Part shown: positions 35,562 through 44,760 of the stretch, in pieces
How the letters are laid out: the number at the start of each line of letters is the position of its first letter
Position numbering within the stretch: the first letter of the stretch is position 1
Assembly (NCBI GenBank): GCA_910585285.1
Contig: CAJUDL010000002.1
Span: forward strand, 62,001 to 126,000
Reading direction: 5' to 3'
Length of the DNA stretch: 64,000 nt
From: an uncultured Muribaculaceae bacterium
Lineage (GTDB): Bacteria > Bacteroidota > Bacteroidia > Bacteroidales > Muribaculaceae
The notes under the pieces: generated by a model
What the model was told of the DNA's origin: nothing
Databases searched by the model: none
Seen by the model: the letters and a program-made list of their open reading frames with translations, nothing else
Made by a program: the position numbers and the translations under genes

Positions 35562-36965
35562 ATGAAAAAAATAAATATGCTCTTTCTTCTGGTTGCCATC
35601 ATCGGCACCAGCAGTTGCTCCGATTTCCTGACCGTAATGCCAAAGGGACGCGTCACCACACCTTCGTTCCTTTCTTCGCCCGACGGGCTAAAAGCCGCCC
35701 TTGTGGGCACATATAGCAAGCTGTATACAGTATATGACGGTGATTTCGTGCGTTACCCTGATGTGGCAGGAAATATGCTTTCCATATTCAATGCCACGGA
35801 ATCCGCCAACATGATAAGTCAATACAACTTCACCTCCAATGAGGATGAGGAACTTGGTGCCGTAGGCAAGATCTGGTCTGACACCTTCGAGGCTATGGCG
35901 AATGCCAACAATATCATACAGTACGCACCCAAAGTTGCCGAGGATTATCCCCTCCAGGCGGCAGACATCGACCGTATAATGGGAGAAGCATTATTTATCA
36001 GGGCTCTGTGTCATCTTGATGTGTGTTTATGTTATGCTCAACCCTATAATTACACTGCAGATGCCAGCCATCTGGGCGTGCCGGTGCTTTACAAGACTCC
36101 CGGTCCTGACGATAACGAACCGCGCAGAAGCGTAGCCGAGGTTTATACCTTGATATGCAATGACCTCACAAGAGCTGAAGAACTCCTTGCCGACAAGTCT
36201 CCTCGCGGTCAGTATTATGTCTCGCTCGATGCTGTGCGTGCCCTCCACTCCCGCGTAAGCCTCTACATGGAGAAATGGCAGGATGCAATAGACTATGCAG
36301 ACGATGTGATCCCGACTAAATCACTGACCCAAGGACAGAATTACTATAACATGTATCGCAATCCGGTGGTTGCCAGCGAAGTAATATTCCGTTTCGATGG
36401 TACGAAAATGGGGTCAAAGCATCGCTCATTCTATGCCGAGACTGCTATTCCGGCTGACACGCTCTTTACCCTATTTGACCCACGCGACACACGCCTTCAG
36501 GTGCTTTACAAGGATGGTGCACACTACTGCATGAAGTATGAGTCAGACCTCACACAGTTGGGTCTAAATCATGGCGATGAAACAATAGTGTTGAGATTAT
36601 CGGAGATGTATCTTAATGCTGCCGAAGCCGCGTGCATGCTCGGCAACTACACCAACGCACGTGGATATATCAAACCGATTCTGGAACGCGCCGTTGATGC
36701 GGATTATGCGCAGGAGGTACTTGCCAATACGAGCGATGCGAAATTGCTCGACCTGGTGAGAAAGGAGCGTGTGAAGGAACTCTGTTTCGAAGGGCACAAT
36801 TTCTTCGATATTGTGAGATGGAAGATGGATCTGGTGCGTGAGAAAGCCACTACATCCACCGTGAAGCGCATCAATTATCCCAGCGATTATTTTGTTCTCC
36901 CCATCTCGCGCTATGAATTAAGCGCCAACCGCAATATGCAACCCAACCCGACTGTAAACAAATAA
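35562..36965 (+). CDS. SusD/RagB family substrate-binding lipoprotein
   Basis: A 467-residue protein from the ATG at 35562 (MKKINMLFLL). The signal peptide ends in a lipobox with Cys in SSCSDF. The family hallmarks are an N-terminal FLTVMPKG, a TPR-like helical body with ALFIRALCHLDVCL, and C-terminal RKERVKELCFEGHNFFDIVRWK. It should sit as a lid on the SusC barrel at the cell surface and bind the substrate. It is spaced 38 bases after susC and 4 bases before the next lipoprotein gene. Confidence 0.93.
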   Translation: MKKINMLFLLVAIIGTSSCSDFLTVMPKGRVTTPSFLSSPDGLKAALVGTYSKLYTVYDGDFVRYPDVAGNMLSIFNATESANMISQYNFTSNEDEELGAVGKIWSDTFEAMANANNIIQYAPKVAEDYPLQAADIDRIMGEALFIRALCHLDVCLCYAQPYNYTADASHLGVPVLYKTPGPDDNEPRRSVAEVYTLICNDLTRAEELLADKSPRGQYYVSLDAVRALHSRVSLYMEKWQDAIDYADDVIPTKSLTQGQNYYNMYRNPVVASEVIFRFDGTKMGSKHRSFYAETAIPADTLFTLFDPRDTRLQVLYKDGAHYCMKYESDLTQLGLNHGDETIVLRLSEMYLNAAEAACMLGNYTNARGYIKPILERAVDADYAQEVLANTSDAKLLDLVRKERVKELCFEGHNFFDIVRWKMDLVREKATTSTVKRINYPSDYFVLPISRYELSANRNMQPNPTVNK

Positions 36966-36969
36966 CATA

Positions 36970-37455
36970 ATGATGAATATAAGATATATCAATCACCTGC
37001 TGTTATCGGCAATTATATTATGCCTTTGCAGTGTAGCCGTGTCATGCACCAAAGATGAGGAACCCTTTGACAATCCCTTCATATATATCGAAGCTGAGGG
37101 GGGAGCATCAAGCGTTGTTGTGAATTCAGATGTCAACAACACAAACACATACAATGTATATGTCAGTTCACGTGCGTTTAACCGCAACCTGGAAGTGAGT
37201 TATGAGATTGTTGTGGGCGACGGCCTTCAGGCGGGCCGTGACTTTGAAATAGTAAATCCGGGAAACTCCCTGACCTTCATGCCCGGCATATATGATATGC
37301 CGATAAGGATAAGATGGAAGCCCAACCGCGTGGATCCTTCCAAAAACAATACATTGACCATACGTCTCACCGGCAACAACATGGGATTCACTTTAGGACT
37401 CCCTGGACCCGATATGCTGAAACGCGAGGTTGTCATAGAGAAGAGAAATCCCTAA
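36970..37455 (+). CDS. Surface lipoprotein in SusCD operon (Calx-beta/DUF4843-like)
   Basis: A 161-residue protein with lipobox VSCTKD. The mature part looks like one beta-sandwich (FIYIEAEGGASSVVVNSDVNN, GRDFEIVNPGNSLTFMPGIYDMPIRIRW, NNTLTIRLTGN). This matches the Calx-beta/DUF4843-type lipoproteins often found third in SusCD loci with proteases. It probably belongs to the outer-surface complex. Starts at 36970 and 36973 are equivalent. Tight spacing after susD implies co-transcription. Confidence 0.78.
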   Translation: MMNIRYINHLLLSAIILCLCSVAVSCTKDEEPFDNPFIYIEAEGGASSVVVNSDVNNTNTYNVYVSSRAFNRNLEVSYEIVVGDGLQAGRDFEIVNPGNSLTFMPGIYDMPIRIRWKPNRVDPSKNNTLTIRLTGNNMGFTLGLPGPDMLKREVVIEKRNP

Positions 37456-37494
37456 AAGTAACCATTCATAGACACAGGCAAAACCGTAAAATTA

Positions 37495-40305
37495 ATGTTT
37501 AGAAGATTATATATAAGTATAATAACCTTGATCTGCATCCTCGGAGCGCAGACATTGCAAGCTGGCACACCTCTTAAATATGATGAGAAGGTTGTTACCG
37601 GAAAGCTTAAAAACGGTTTGACTTATTACATATATCCAAACGACAATCCTCGTGGTGAGGCTGTATACCGTTTGTTCATTAAAGCCGGATCTGTATATGA
37701 GACCGAACGACAGAAAGGTCTTGCCCACTTTCTGGAGCACATGGCTTTCAATGGCAGCCGCAATTTCCCGGCAGATGCAATGGTAAGGTTTCTCGAAAGC
37801 AAAGGAGCCAAATTTGGCGCAGATCTTAATGCCCACACTTCATTCAACGAGACTGTATATAAGTTGCAATTGCCCTCATCTGACCCGGCAATGGTCGATT
37901 CAACCATGATGATACTTGCCGATTGGGCGACAGGACTCACAATCGACCCGGTTGAAGTCGAAAAGGAGCGCGGTGTCATCATGTCGGAATGGCTGTCGAA
38001 AAAAGATGCCAAGCGCGATGCCAACAATATGCTTCTGATGGCATTGCTCAATAACTCTCGCTATTCCGACCGATTGACTATCGGAGATACGGCAGTGATA
38101 AAGAACTGTAGTCGCAATGACATAGCCGACTACTATAAGAGCTGGTATCATCCGTCACTCATGGCAGTAGCTGTTGCAGGCGATGTCGATGCAAAAGAGA
38201 CAGAGAAGCTGATACGCAAATATTTCGGAAAAATATCCGGAAAAAAGGCTCCAGACTGGAAACAATATCTGATAGAGCCCTACAAAAATGACAGCGCAAT
38301 AATATTCACCGACGACAGACTCAACAAAATCGAGCTTGACATATTGCGTCTCATCACATTGCCGGAACCCGTTGCCAATGAAGAGGACTACAAAGCCTAT
38401 CTGCTTAGAAATCTTACCAGCCGTCTTATCAAGCGACGTTTCGGAGACTATTCGTTTGACAACCCTGCTTATAAGGATGGCTCCATCAGCAGGTCGTCAT
38501 TTCTTAATGCCACAGGTGTGTTCATCGAGTCAATAGAACTCGTGCCGGGCAAAATGAAAAAAGGTATTGAAGATTTCATCTCTCATCGCAACCAGATAAT
38601 GTCTCATGGATTCACAGCGCGAGAGATAGAGCGGGCAAAGAAAGAGCTGCTTTCTAATATGGAGCGCAAAGTTGATGCCGGTCAGTCATCACAATCCATC
38701 AGAATCATGGATGAGATATACTCTGATTTCTATACAGGTAACCGTCTCATATCGCGTGATGATGAGCTTGAACTCATGAGGAAGACTTTGCCTGCCATCG
38801 ACTCGGTGGCTATTGTCAAGTCTCTTCAGTCGATCGCAGATGACAGGCATGGCATACGAGTGCTGCTGCGTGGTAACAACAAGATGCTTGACGAAATCAA
38901 TAATGAACAATCATTGTTGGAACTTATCACAAAAAACCATGCTTTATCATCCAAGCCCTATAGTAAAAATTTCGAGATGGGCGATCGTCTGTGTGATCTA
39001 AAGGCTCCCGGGCACATTGTAAGCGAAAAGAGAATACCGGAAATCAATGCCGTGGATATGATGCTTGATAACGGAGCCAGGGTAATTTTCCGTAGATCGG
39101 ATCTCGACAAGAACAAAATATCGGTTACGGCTGTGCGCCCGGGCGGCATGTACACACTCGATTCTCTGGAATATTATAGCGGGATATTTGCCCGCTCGGT
39201 GATAGGGCTGTCAGGAGCCGGCAACATGTCGCGCGATGCTTTGGGATATTACAAGGCTGGAAATTCAGCCAGCATGATACTGCTGCCAGACAATACACGC
39301 ACCGGCATAATTGGGTCCGCCTACCTCAAGGATGCAGCCATGATGTTTGACCTGATGTACGCCAAATGGATGTATCCCCGCATGGACAAAGATGTCTTTG
39401 ACCAGACGGCTGAAAAAACGAAAGAGAGTTTTCTAACCAAGAAGAAGACTGCCGAGGAAATCTTCGGAGAGGAGGTGTCGCAACTGCTTAACGGAAGCAA
39501 CTATTCCAATGCAGAGTTGACAGACTCGATTATAGATAATTGCGTACATGCAGAAGACCTGATACCTATCCACAACCGTTTTTTCGGACCTGCCTCCGGA
39601 TTTACATTTGTCATTCTCGCCGATGCTCCGCTTGATTCAATCAGGGGATACATAACTGACTATATCGGGGCATTGCCAAAAGGGGAAGGCAATATCGGTT
39701 GGATCACAGGCAGAGAACCTATCTCTTACCGCCATAAGATTCACCACCGACACACAGGCGACAACCCCAAGGCTTCTGTCATGCTAATATATCAGCAGGA
39801 TTCCCTACCCTGCAGCCAGAACGTCATGGCAATCAAATCAAAAATGCTCCAGAATGTATTACGTTCAAAACTTCTCGCTCGTCTGCGCGAAGAGATGGGA
39901 ATGATCTACAGCGTTGGGGTATCCTCAAGCTCCACATTACACCCCTCCCCTTTGTCAAGAACCTCTATCTCGTTTGTATGCAAACCGGAGGATGTAGACA
40001 CACTCCTGGCAGCCACCCGCGAGGAACTGAATAATCTTTATGAGCATCCCGAGCAGTTTGAGGATGTGATGCGCGATGTCAAACTCAACCTCATCAAGGA
40101 TCATAAACTCAACATACAGAAGAATGCCTTCTGGGCTTCATGGATTCGGAATTCAGTATTCAATGAAGAAGAGGATTGGAACTACATAAACAATTACGCA
40201 TCTATTGTGGATGGGATCACAGCCGGTGACATAGCTCAGTTTGGGAAGAAACTGCTTGACTCTGCATCTTATACAGAGGCGATATTATATCCAAAAGATA
40301 ATTAA
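37495..40305 (+). CDS. Secreted M16 (insulinase/PqqL-type) zinc metalloprotease
   Basis: A 936-residue protein with a signal peptide (LYISIITLICILGAQTLQA). The inverted zinc motif H78-F-L-E81-H82 lies in GLAHFLEHMAFNG, and the third ligand is probably a Glu in VEKERGVIMSEW about 75 residues later. Two M16 halves are joined in one chain; the second half lacks the zinc motif, as is normal. It should degrade peptides delivered by the SusCD pair, in the periplasm or at the surface. This is the best clue to the locus substrate. Confidence 0.92.
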   Translation: MFRRLYISIITLICILGAQTLQAGTPLKYDEKVVTGKLKNGLTYYIYPNDNPRGEAVYRLFIKAGSVYETERQKGLAHFLEHMAFNGSRNFPADAMVRFLESKGAKFGADLNAHTSFNETVYKLQLPSSDPAMVDSTMMILADWATGLTIDPVEVEKERGVIMSEWLSKKDAKRDANNMLLMALLNNSRYSDRLTIGDTAVIKNCSRNDIADYYKSWYHPSLMAVAVAGDVDAKETEKLIRKYFGKISGKKAPDWKQYLIEPYKNDSAIIFTDDRLNKIELDILRLITLPEPVANEEDYKAYLLRNLTSRLIKRRFGDYSFDNPAYKDGSISRSSFLNATGVFIESIELVPGKMKKGIEDFISHRNQIMSHGFTAREIERAKKELLSNMERKVDAGQSSQSIRIMDEIYSDFYTGNRLISRDDELELMRKTLPAIDSVAIVKSLQSIADDRHGIRVLLRGNNKMLDEINNEQSLLELITKNHALSSKPYSKNFEMGDRLCDLKAPGHIVSEKRIPEINAVDMMLDNGARVIFRRSDLDKNKISVTAVRPGGMYTLDSLEYYSGIFARSVIGLSGAGNMSRDALGYYKAGNSASMILLPDNTRTGIIGSAYLKDAAMMFDLMYAKWMYPRMDKDVFDQTAEKTKESFLTKKKTAEEIFGEEVSQLLNGSNYSNAELTDSIIDNCVHAEDLIPIHNRFFGPASGFTFVILADAPLDSIRGYITDYIGALPKGEGNIGWITGREPISYRHKIHHRHTGDNPKASVMLIYQQDSLPCSQNVMAIKSKMLQNVLRSKLLARLREEMGMIYSVGVSSSSTLHPSPLSRTSISFVCKPEDVDTLLAATREELNNLYEHPEQFEDVMRDVKLNLIKDHKLNIQKNAFWASWIRNSVFNEEEDWNYINNYASIVDGITAGDIAQFGKKLLDSASYTEAILYPKDN

Positions 40306-40348
40306 GTGAATATCAAAATTTGAATATATTAACTAATTTGTTTTATTT

Positions 40349-41872
40349 ATGAGAAAGTTTATTTCATGGATGACCGTCATGGCGGTTACTCTTTCATTTG
40401 GCTTCTCTTCTTGTTCCGACAACAAGGAAGAAGGACCTGTCGAGACTGCAGCACCCGAGTTGCTTACATTTGGCTTCAACGTTGCCAATAATGGAAACAC
40501 ACTCTCCACAGACTATGTAGGTGTAATCTCAACTACCGATCATACTGTAACTGTAACCATGCCTGCTTTTGCCGATAAATCTTCACTCGTGGCAAATTTC
40601 ACTGTGGGCGAGGGTAACAAGGTGCTTGTAAATGGTGTGACTCAGGAAAGTGGTGTTACTGCCAATGACTTTACATCTCCTGTCGACTATATCATCTCGA
40701 ATGCCGATGGATCAAAGAATGTGAAGTATACTGTCACAATCGAGAAGGCTGCCAACTATGAATGGAGCGAATATGCTCGTTATAATGAACTCGTTCCATA
40801 TGGTGATAATGCCATTATGAAAATCAATCCCGTTGACAACACACCTTATATAGCTTTTGTCAGAAAAGAAAAGGACGATAACAACAAGGTTGTTGTGATA
40901 AAGAACGAAAATGGCGTGTTCAATTATGTAGGATCAAAGGAGGGTGAAAGCGATGTTGTCACCAGCGGCATGATGGATTTTACCATAAGCAATACAGGAA
41001 CCCTATATTACATTTACAAAAACAAGTCTATAACAGAGCCTGTCAAGTATCCTGCAACGGTAATGTCATTCAACGGCTCTTCCTGGAGCAATGTCGGACA
41101 GCCCTGTATCGCTGAACTTGTACCCAGTAAGGTTCAGATCGGAGCCATCGGCTCAACAGTAATAGCACCGATGATATCAAATACCAATAGCGGATCATTT
41201 ACAAAACGTGTGCTTTACGCATCGATTTTCAACGACAACTGGACAACAGGCTCTCTCGCTTCTGTAAACATAAATGAAGTTGGTTTGGAGTGTCTTACCA
41301 CGACCGACAATGCAGCTTACCTATATACGATCTCAAGAACCTCTTACAAGTATTCAGTTGTTGAATATAAGAATGGTGTCTGGAATTCCCTGAGAAGCGA
41401 TTATCTCGAAGAGGGAGCGACGATGGCACCGGTTTCAATGACTGATGCAGCAAGCATCGTTGCCACCAATGACGGTACTGTTTACCTTCTTACCGCTGAC
41501 GATGCCGAAACCAAGAACACGAAAGATATGAGATTCCGTATCCTGAAATACAGTCCCGACAGCAAGGAATGGACACTCATCGGTGGAACAACCATGGCTT
41601 CTGTAAAGGCCAATGAGACTCACATCTCGGCAAAGATCGCTGTGGCTCCTGATGGCACTCCGTTCTTTGCTTATACCGACTATACTGGCGACAAACTTGC
41701 AAAAGTACAGTATTTTGACAACGAGACCAAACAGTGGTCAGCACCCGTTGCCGTATCAGCAGGTGAAGCAAGCTACGTCAACATCAGTTTCTGCGATAAT
41801 GGAGAGGCTTATATAAGCTATGTAAGCGCCGACAATAGCATCGTGTTGGTCAAATACGCTGCCAAGAAATAA
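40349..41872 (+). CDS. Lipoprotein with N-terminal Ig-like domain and beta-propeller-like body
   Basis: A 507-residue protein with lipobox SSCSDN. Residues 30-135 resemble the DUF5018-like sandwich found in Bacteroidetes lipoproteins (LLTFGFNV, VDYIISNADGSKNVKYTVTI). The rest contains repeated strands of the form PYIAFVRKE, LYYIYKN, APMISNTNSG, AYLYTISRT, VYLLTADDA, PFFAYTDYT and AYISYVSAD. This fits a propeller of about seven blades. It is probably a surface binding protein of the SusCD locus. No catalytic residues are evident. A terminator follows after 16 bases. Confidence 0.78.
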   Translation: MRKFISWMTVMAVTLSFGFSSCSDNKEEGPVETAAPELLTFGFNVANNGNTLSTDYVGVISTTDHTVTVTMPAFADKSSLVANFTVGEGNKVLVNGVTQESGVTANDFTSPVDYIISNADGSKNVKYTVTIEKAANYEWSEYARYNELVPYGDNAIMKINPVDNTPYIAFVRKEKDDNNKVVVIKNENGVFNYVGSKEGESDVVTSGMMDFTISNTGTLYYIYKNKSITEPVKYPATVMSFNGSSWSNVGQPCIAELVPSKVQIGAIGSTVIAPMISNTNSGSFTKRVLYASIFNDNWTTGSLASVNINEVGLECLTTTDNAAYLYTISRTSYKYSVVEYKNGVWNSLRSDYLEEGATMAPVSMTDAASIVATNDGTVYLLTADDAETKNTKDMRFRILKYSPDSKEWTLIGGTTMASVKANETHISAKIAVAPDGTPFFAYTDYTGDKLAKVQYFDNETKQWSAPVAVSAGEASYVNISFCDNGEAYISYVSADNSIVLVKYAAKK

Positions 41873-41888
41873 ATAAACACCGATATCA

Positions 41889-41931
41889 GGGAGCGCATAT
41901 GGGAACATGTCTCACATGCGCTCCCCTTTTT
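41889..41931 (+). terminator. Terminator at the end of the SusCD operon
   Basis: GGGAGCGCAT (41889-41898) pairs perfectly with ATGCGCTCCC (41916-41925), followed by a T-run. The in-frame ATG at 41899 lies in its loop and is therefore rejected as the start of the next gene. Confidence 0.85.
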
Positions 41932-41940
41932 ATAGCAACT

Positions 41941-43389
41941 ATGATTACTTCTTTATTCCTCGCCTCAGCATTGACTCTCAGCGGAGTTATTCAGACCGAT
42001 AACGGAAAGGGAGTGAAAGGAATCCCCGTATCGAATGGAGATACAATAGTGATGACAGATGGAAAGGGGCGCTATTCATTGCCTGTCATAGAGGATATGA
42101 GTATTTTCCCGGTTCTTGACGGCAACTGGGAAATGCATTCTCAATCCAAAGTCGGGAATTCAGCCTTTCCTTTTTATGGTCAAGATACTTCCTGTCCATC
42201 AAAAGTTGATTTCATCATTAAACGCTGCCCTCTCAACAAGAATTTTACCGTCAATGCCATAGGGGATGTGCAGGTAGGCGACATTCAGGAACTGGATTAT
42301 GCCTCGCGCACGCTATGGCCCGAGCTTATGGCGGATTCACTTGCCGCTTTAAATCTCTGGCTCGGAGACATCGTAAACAACAATATTTCGCTGTTTCCGC
42401 GCATGCGCTCTATGATGGAGATGCTTCCAGTAACGTCCTGGACAATGGTAGGGAACCATGACCGCGATGTCGATTCTGTGCGCACACGTCAAGTCGCTTC
42501 ATTCGGACGTAATTTTGGAGCTTCAACTTATGCATTCTCAGAAGGCAACGTGACCTTCATCGTGCTCAATAACGTATATGGAGACGGAACGCGGTCGTAT
42601 AAAGGGAAACTTGATGAACGTCAATTGCGTTTCATAGCCAATCTAATGAAAATACTGCCAAAGGATCGCTGCATCGTCCTGACAGCCCACATCCCGTTTG
42701 CTTATATGTCCAATAAAGAGGATCTCTTGAATATCCTTAAAGGGAGAGGTGATATCCTTGCCCTGACGGGTCATATGCACGCCGTAAGCCGCAATTTCAT
42801 CCATGGAGAAGGGATTACCATCCACGAACTGGTTGGAGGCGCCACATGCGGCTTCTGGTGGGTCGGAGAAAAAGACTGGGAAGGCATTCCCTCGGCATTG
42901 ATGCAGTGCGGCACGCCCAAAGGATACTTCCGAATCAACTTCACCCCAAAAGACTATACCTTCACCTACAAACCCACCTCGCTCGACTACAACCGCCAAG
43001 CCTCGATATGGATCTCCGGCATCGATCCCATACAATCAGACATACCGGATCTGAAAGATATTGAGAAAGGGGATATATTGATTACCGTATATGGAGGCTG
43101 CGACAGCACAAAAGTCGAAGCCGTCGTAGACAATACTCTGAAACTGAGCGCGACAAAAGAGAAGCTTATGGATCCGAATGTAGCACGCATCAGAGAGCTC
43201 AATAAATTGAAAGTTTATCCCACGAAATACAGCCGCCGCAACCCCTTTCGCCACACAGCCAGCCCGCAGGTATGGCGCTTGCACCTCCCCGTCACCCATC
43301 ACGACGGCACCCACCGCATCGACATCACCGCCACCGACTCCTACGGCCTCCGCTGCCGCACCTCCCGCGCCTTCTCCTATCCCGACTAA
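41941..43389 (+). CDS. Exported calcineurin-like phosphoesterase, three-domain type
   Basis: A 482-residue protein from the ATG at 41941. It has a signal-like N-terminus (ITSLFLASALTLSG), then a metallophosphoesterase N-domain (about 15-95). The catalytic domain follows (NAIGDVQVGD, WLGDIVNNN, MVGNHDRD, VLTAHIPF, LTGHMHAVSR), with the C-terminal phosphoesterase domain from about 330. All metal-ligand motifs are present. The substrate is unknown; related proteins are exported phosphodiesterases of gut Bacteroidetes. A terminator separates it from the SusCD genes, so co-transcription would need read-through. Confidence 0.88.
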   Translation: MITSLFLASALTLSGVIQTDNGKGVKGIPVSNGDTIVMTDGKGRYSLPVIEDMSIFPVLDGNWEMHSQSKVGNSAFPFYGQDTSCPSKVDFIIKRCPLNKNFTVNAIGDVQVGDIQELDYASRTLWPELMADSLAALNLWLGDIVNNNISLFPRMRSMMEMLPVTSWTMVGNHDRDVDSVRTRQVASFGRNFGASTYAFSEGNVTFIVLNNVYGDGTRSYKGKLDERQLRFIANLMKILPKDRCIVLTAHIPFAYMSNKEDLLNILKGRGDILALTGHMHAVSRNFIHGEGITIHELVGGATCGFWWVGEKDWEGIPSALMQCGTPKGYFRINFTPKDYTFTYKPTSLDYNRQASIWISGIDPIQSDIPDLKDIEKGDILITVYGGCDSTKVEAVVDNTLKLSATKEKLMDPNVARIRELNKLKVYPTKYSRRNPFRHTASPQVWRLHLPVTHHDGTHRIDITATDSYGLRCRTSRAFSYPD

Positions 43390-43409
43390 CCCGGGAAATG
43401 GAGAGGGAG

Positions 43410-44402
43410 TCACAGGCTGCCACGAGTCTCGGTTTTTAGGTTATCGGCGATAAGGGATGCCAATGAGTTCATAGATACACAGATCTCGCGGCTGAGGGGC
43501 GTTCCTGCCGGCTTGCCAATAGAGATAATCAGCAGGCGCCCTTCCGAGCATAGGTCGAAATCATGCTTTGCGGGCTTGTATCGCTCGGGAAAGGCTTCGT
43601 GAGTGATAAGGATGATATTGCCTCCCAGAGATTCAATGTCCTTGCGTATGGCTTTTTCTGCCGGGGAGATAAAGGGAGAAACGATAACCGAGCCTTTTAA
43701 CGCGCTTTCATGCCATAGTTTTTTCTTCTGTTGCTTCTCTGTTTCTGTGAATTTGCGACTTACTTTTACCGCAACCTTGTCCGGATTGCGAAAAAAGAAG
43801 AGGTTTCCGTATGCCTGGCATTCATGATTGCCTATTTTCAGATTCCGCACGCATTGGAAGAACCTCGGATACTGCATGCGCATTGCGAGACGATGAGGAT
43901 TCTCTCTGATATATCTATACCAATCGTCAAGACTACGGCCGTCATAAAGCGGTTTGTCGCAATAACCCTTCTCAAAAATATCATCTGCGCTAATTTGTCT
44001 ACCGGTTTCGCTTGAATATCGCTTCGCTATTCTTTCTTTCAGGAAATCAATATAAAAATCGAGATGATTATTTGAGCGGAATAAGACCTGAAGGAGGAGA
44101 TGCACATGGTCGGGCATCACGCAAAACTGAAGAAGTTTTAATATGGGATGATCATGAGGAAGCCGTAAGATTAATTTTGCGATTACCTTTCCCAATAAGG
44201 ATTCATTAATTGCCGCACACCCCGGATTACCGAAGGGGATTCGGGCATTGCCGGTTATGCTCCCAAAGGCTTCGCAATCCTTTTTCTTCTTGATTATGAT
44301 ATGATAAATAAAAGGATTACAGTAATCATGATGGAAAGATCGGCGATGATAAGAATGATCGCCGGAACTTTTAAAGGAAGGAATTTCTTGAGAGGATTTC
44401 AT
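43410..44402 (-). CDS. REP-associated tyrosine transposase (Y1/HUH, RAYT)
   Basis: A 330-residue protein with the HUH metal-binding motif CVMPDHVHLLL (about residues 90-100) and a following segment with YIDFLKERIAKRYS and WYRYIRENPHR. These identify the Y1_Tnp/RAYT class. A catalytic Tyr is expected in the helix after the HUH motif (YIDF or RYS region). RAYTs are single-copy, domesticated-looking transposases that act on REP sequences. The C-terminal 130 residues (GSVIVSPFISPAEKAIRK ... LIISIGKP) look like a DNA processing A-like Rossmann fold extension. The upstream region is full of repeats. Confidence 0.85.
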   Translation of the reverse strand: MKSSQEIPSFKSSGDHSYHRRSFHHDYCNPFIYHIIIKKKKDCEAFGSITGNARIPFGNPGCAAINESLLGKVIAKLILRLPHDHPILKLLQFCVMPDHVHLLLQVLFRSNNHLDFYIDFLKERIAKRYSSETGRQISADDIFEKGYCDKPLYDGRSLDDWYRYIRENPHRLAMRMQYPRFFQCVRNLKIGNHECQAYGNLFFFRNPDKVAVKVSRKFTETEKQQKKKLWHESALKGSVIVSPFISPAEKAIRKDIESLGGNIILITHEAFPERYKPAKHDFDLCSEGRLLIISIGKPAGTPLSREICVSMNSLASLIADNLKTETRGSL

Positions 44403-44412
44403 GATGATATGA

Positions 44413-44539
44413 TTGGGATTTAGAGAAATTTAAATTGGATTTTGATGGAATTTAAATTGGATTTAGATGGAATTTAAATTGGATTTAGAGAAATTTATAT
44501 TGGATTTAGAGGAATTTATTTTGGATTTTGATGGAATTT
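44413..44539 (+). repeat. 21-22-bp tandem repeat, six units, before the RAYT start
   Basis: Units begin at 44413, 44435, 44457, 44479, 44500 and 44521, with consensus TTGGATTTAGATGGAATTTA plus AA. The period is about two helical turns, and the array ends 11 bases from the RAYT ATG. Confidence 0.9.
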
Positions 44540-44658
44540 TTCACCTCCGACAAACCGGCTCCGCGCTCTCTCCAACTCTCCAGGGGCATTGAAAGCCTTT
44601 TAGGCGAAAAAACTTTTAGACGAAAAGCTTTTTAGGCGAAGCCGGTTTGTCGCAGGTG
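44540..44658. repeat. REP-like inverted repeat pair
   Basis: CACCTCCGACAAACCGGCT (44540-44558) pairs with AGCCGGTTTGTCGCAGGTG (44640-44658), 18 of 19 positions. Between them lie three TTTTAGGCGAAAA-like units (about 44598-44638). It is next to the RAYT gene, as expected for its REP substrate. Confidence 0.75.
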
Positions 44659-44696
44659 ATGCAGGTAACGCAGGTGTCGCAGGTGATGCAGGTGAG
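44652..44696 (+). repeat. 9-bp tandem repeat, five copies
   Basis: GCAGGTGAT, GCAGGTAAC, GCAGGTGTC, GCAGGTGAT and GCAGGTGAG run without gaps, overlapping the right REP arm. The remaining 64 bases to the comM stop show no recognisable feature. Confidence 0.85.
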
Positions 44697-44760
44697 TGGC
44701 AAATTGTGAGAATCACCGACTTCGAAGGAGAGCGAAATCTGAAGCCTTTGCCGTAAGATA

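Noticed and set aside
41899..41940. ATG start for the phosphoesterase
   Set aside because: It lies in the loop of a strong terminator; the ATG at 41941 directly precedes a good signal peptide.
44413..44539. CRISPR array next to the RAYT gene
   Set aside because: Units are contiguous and degenerate, with no unique spacers.
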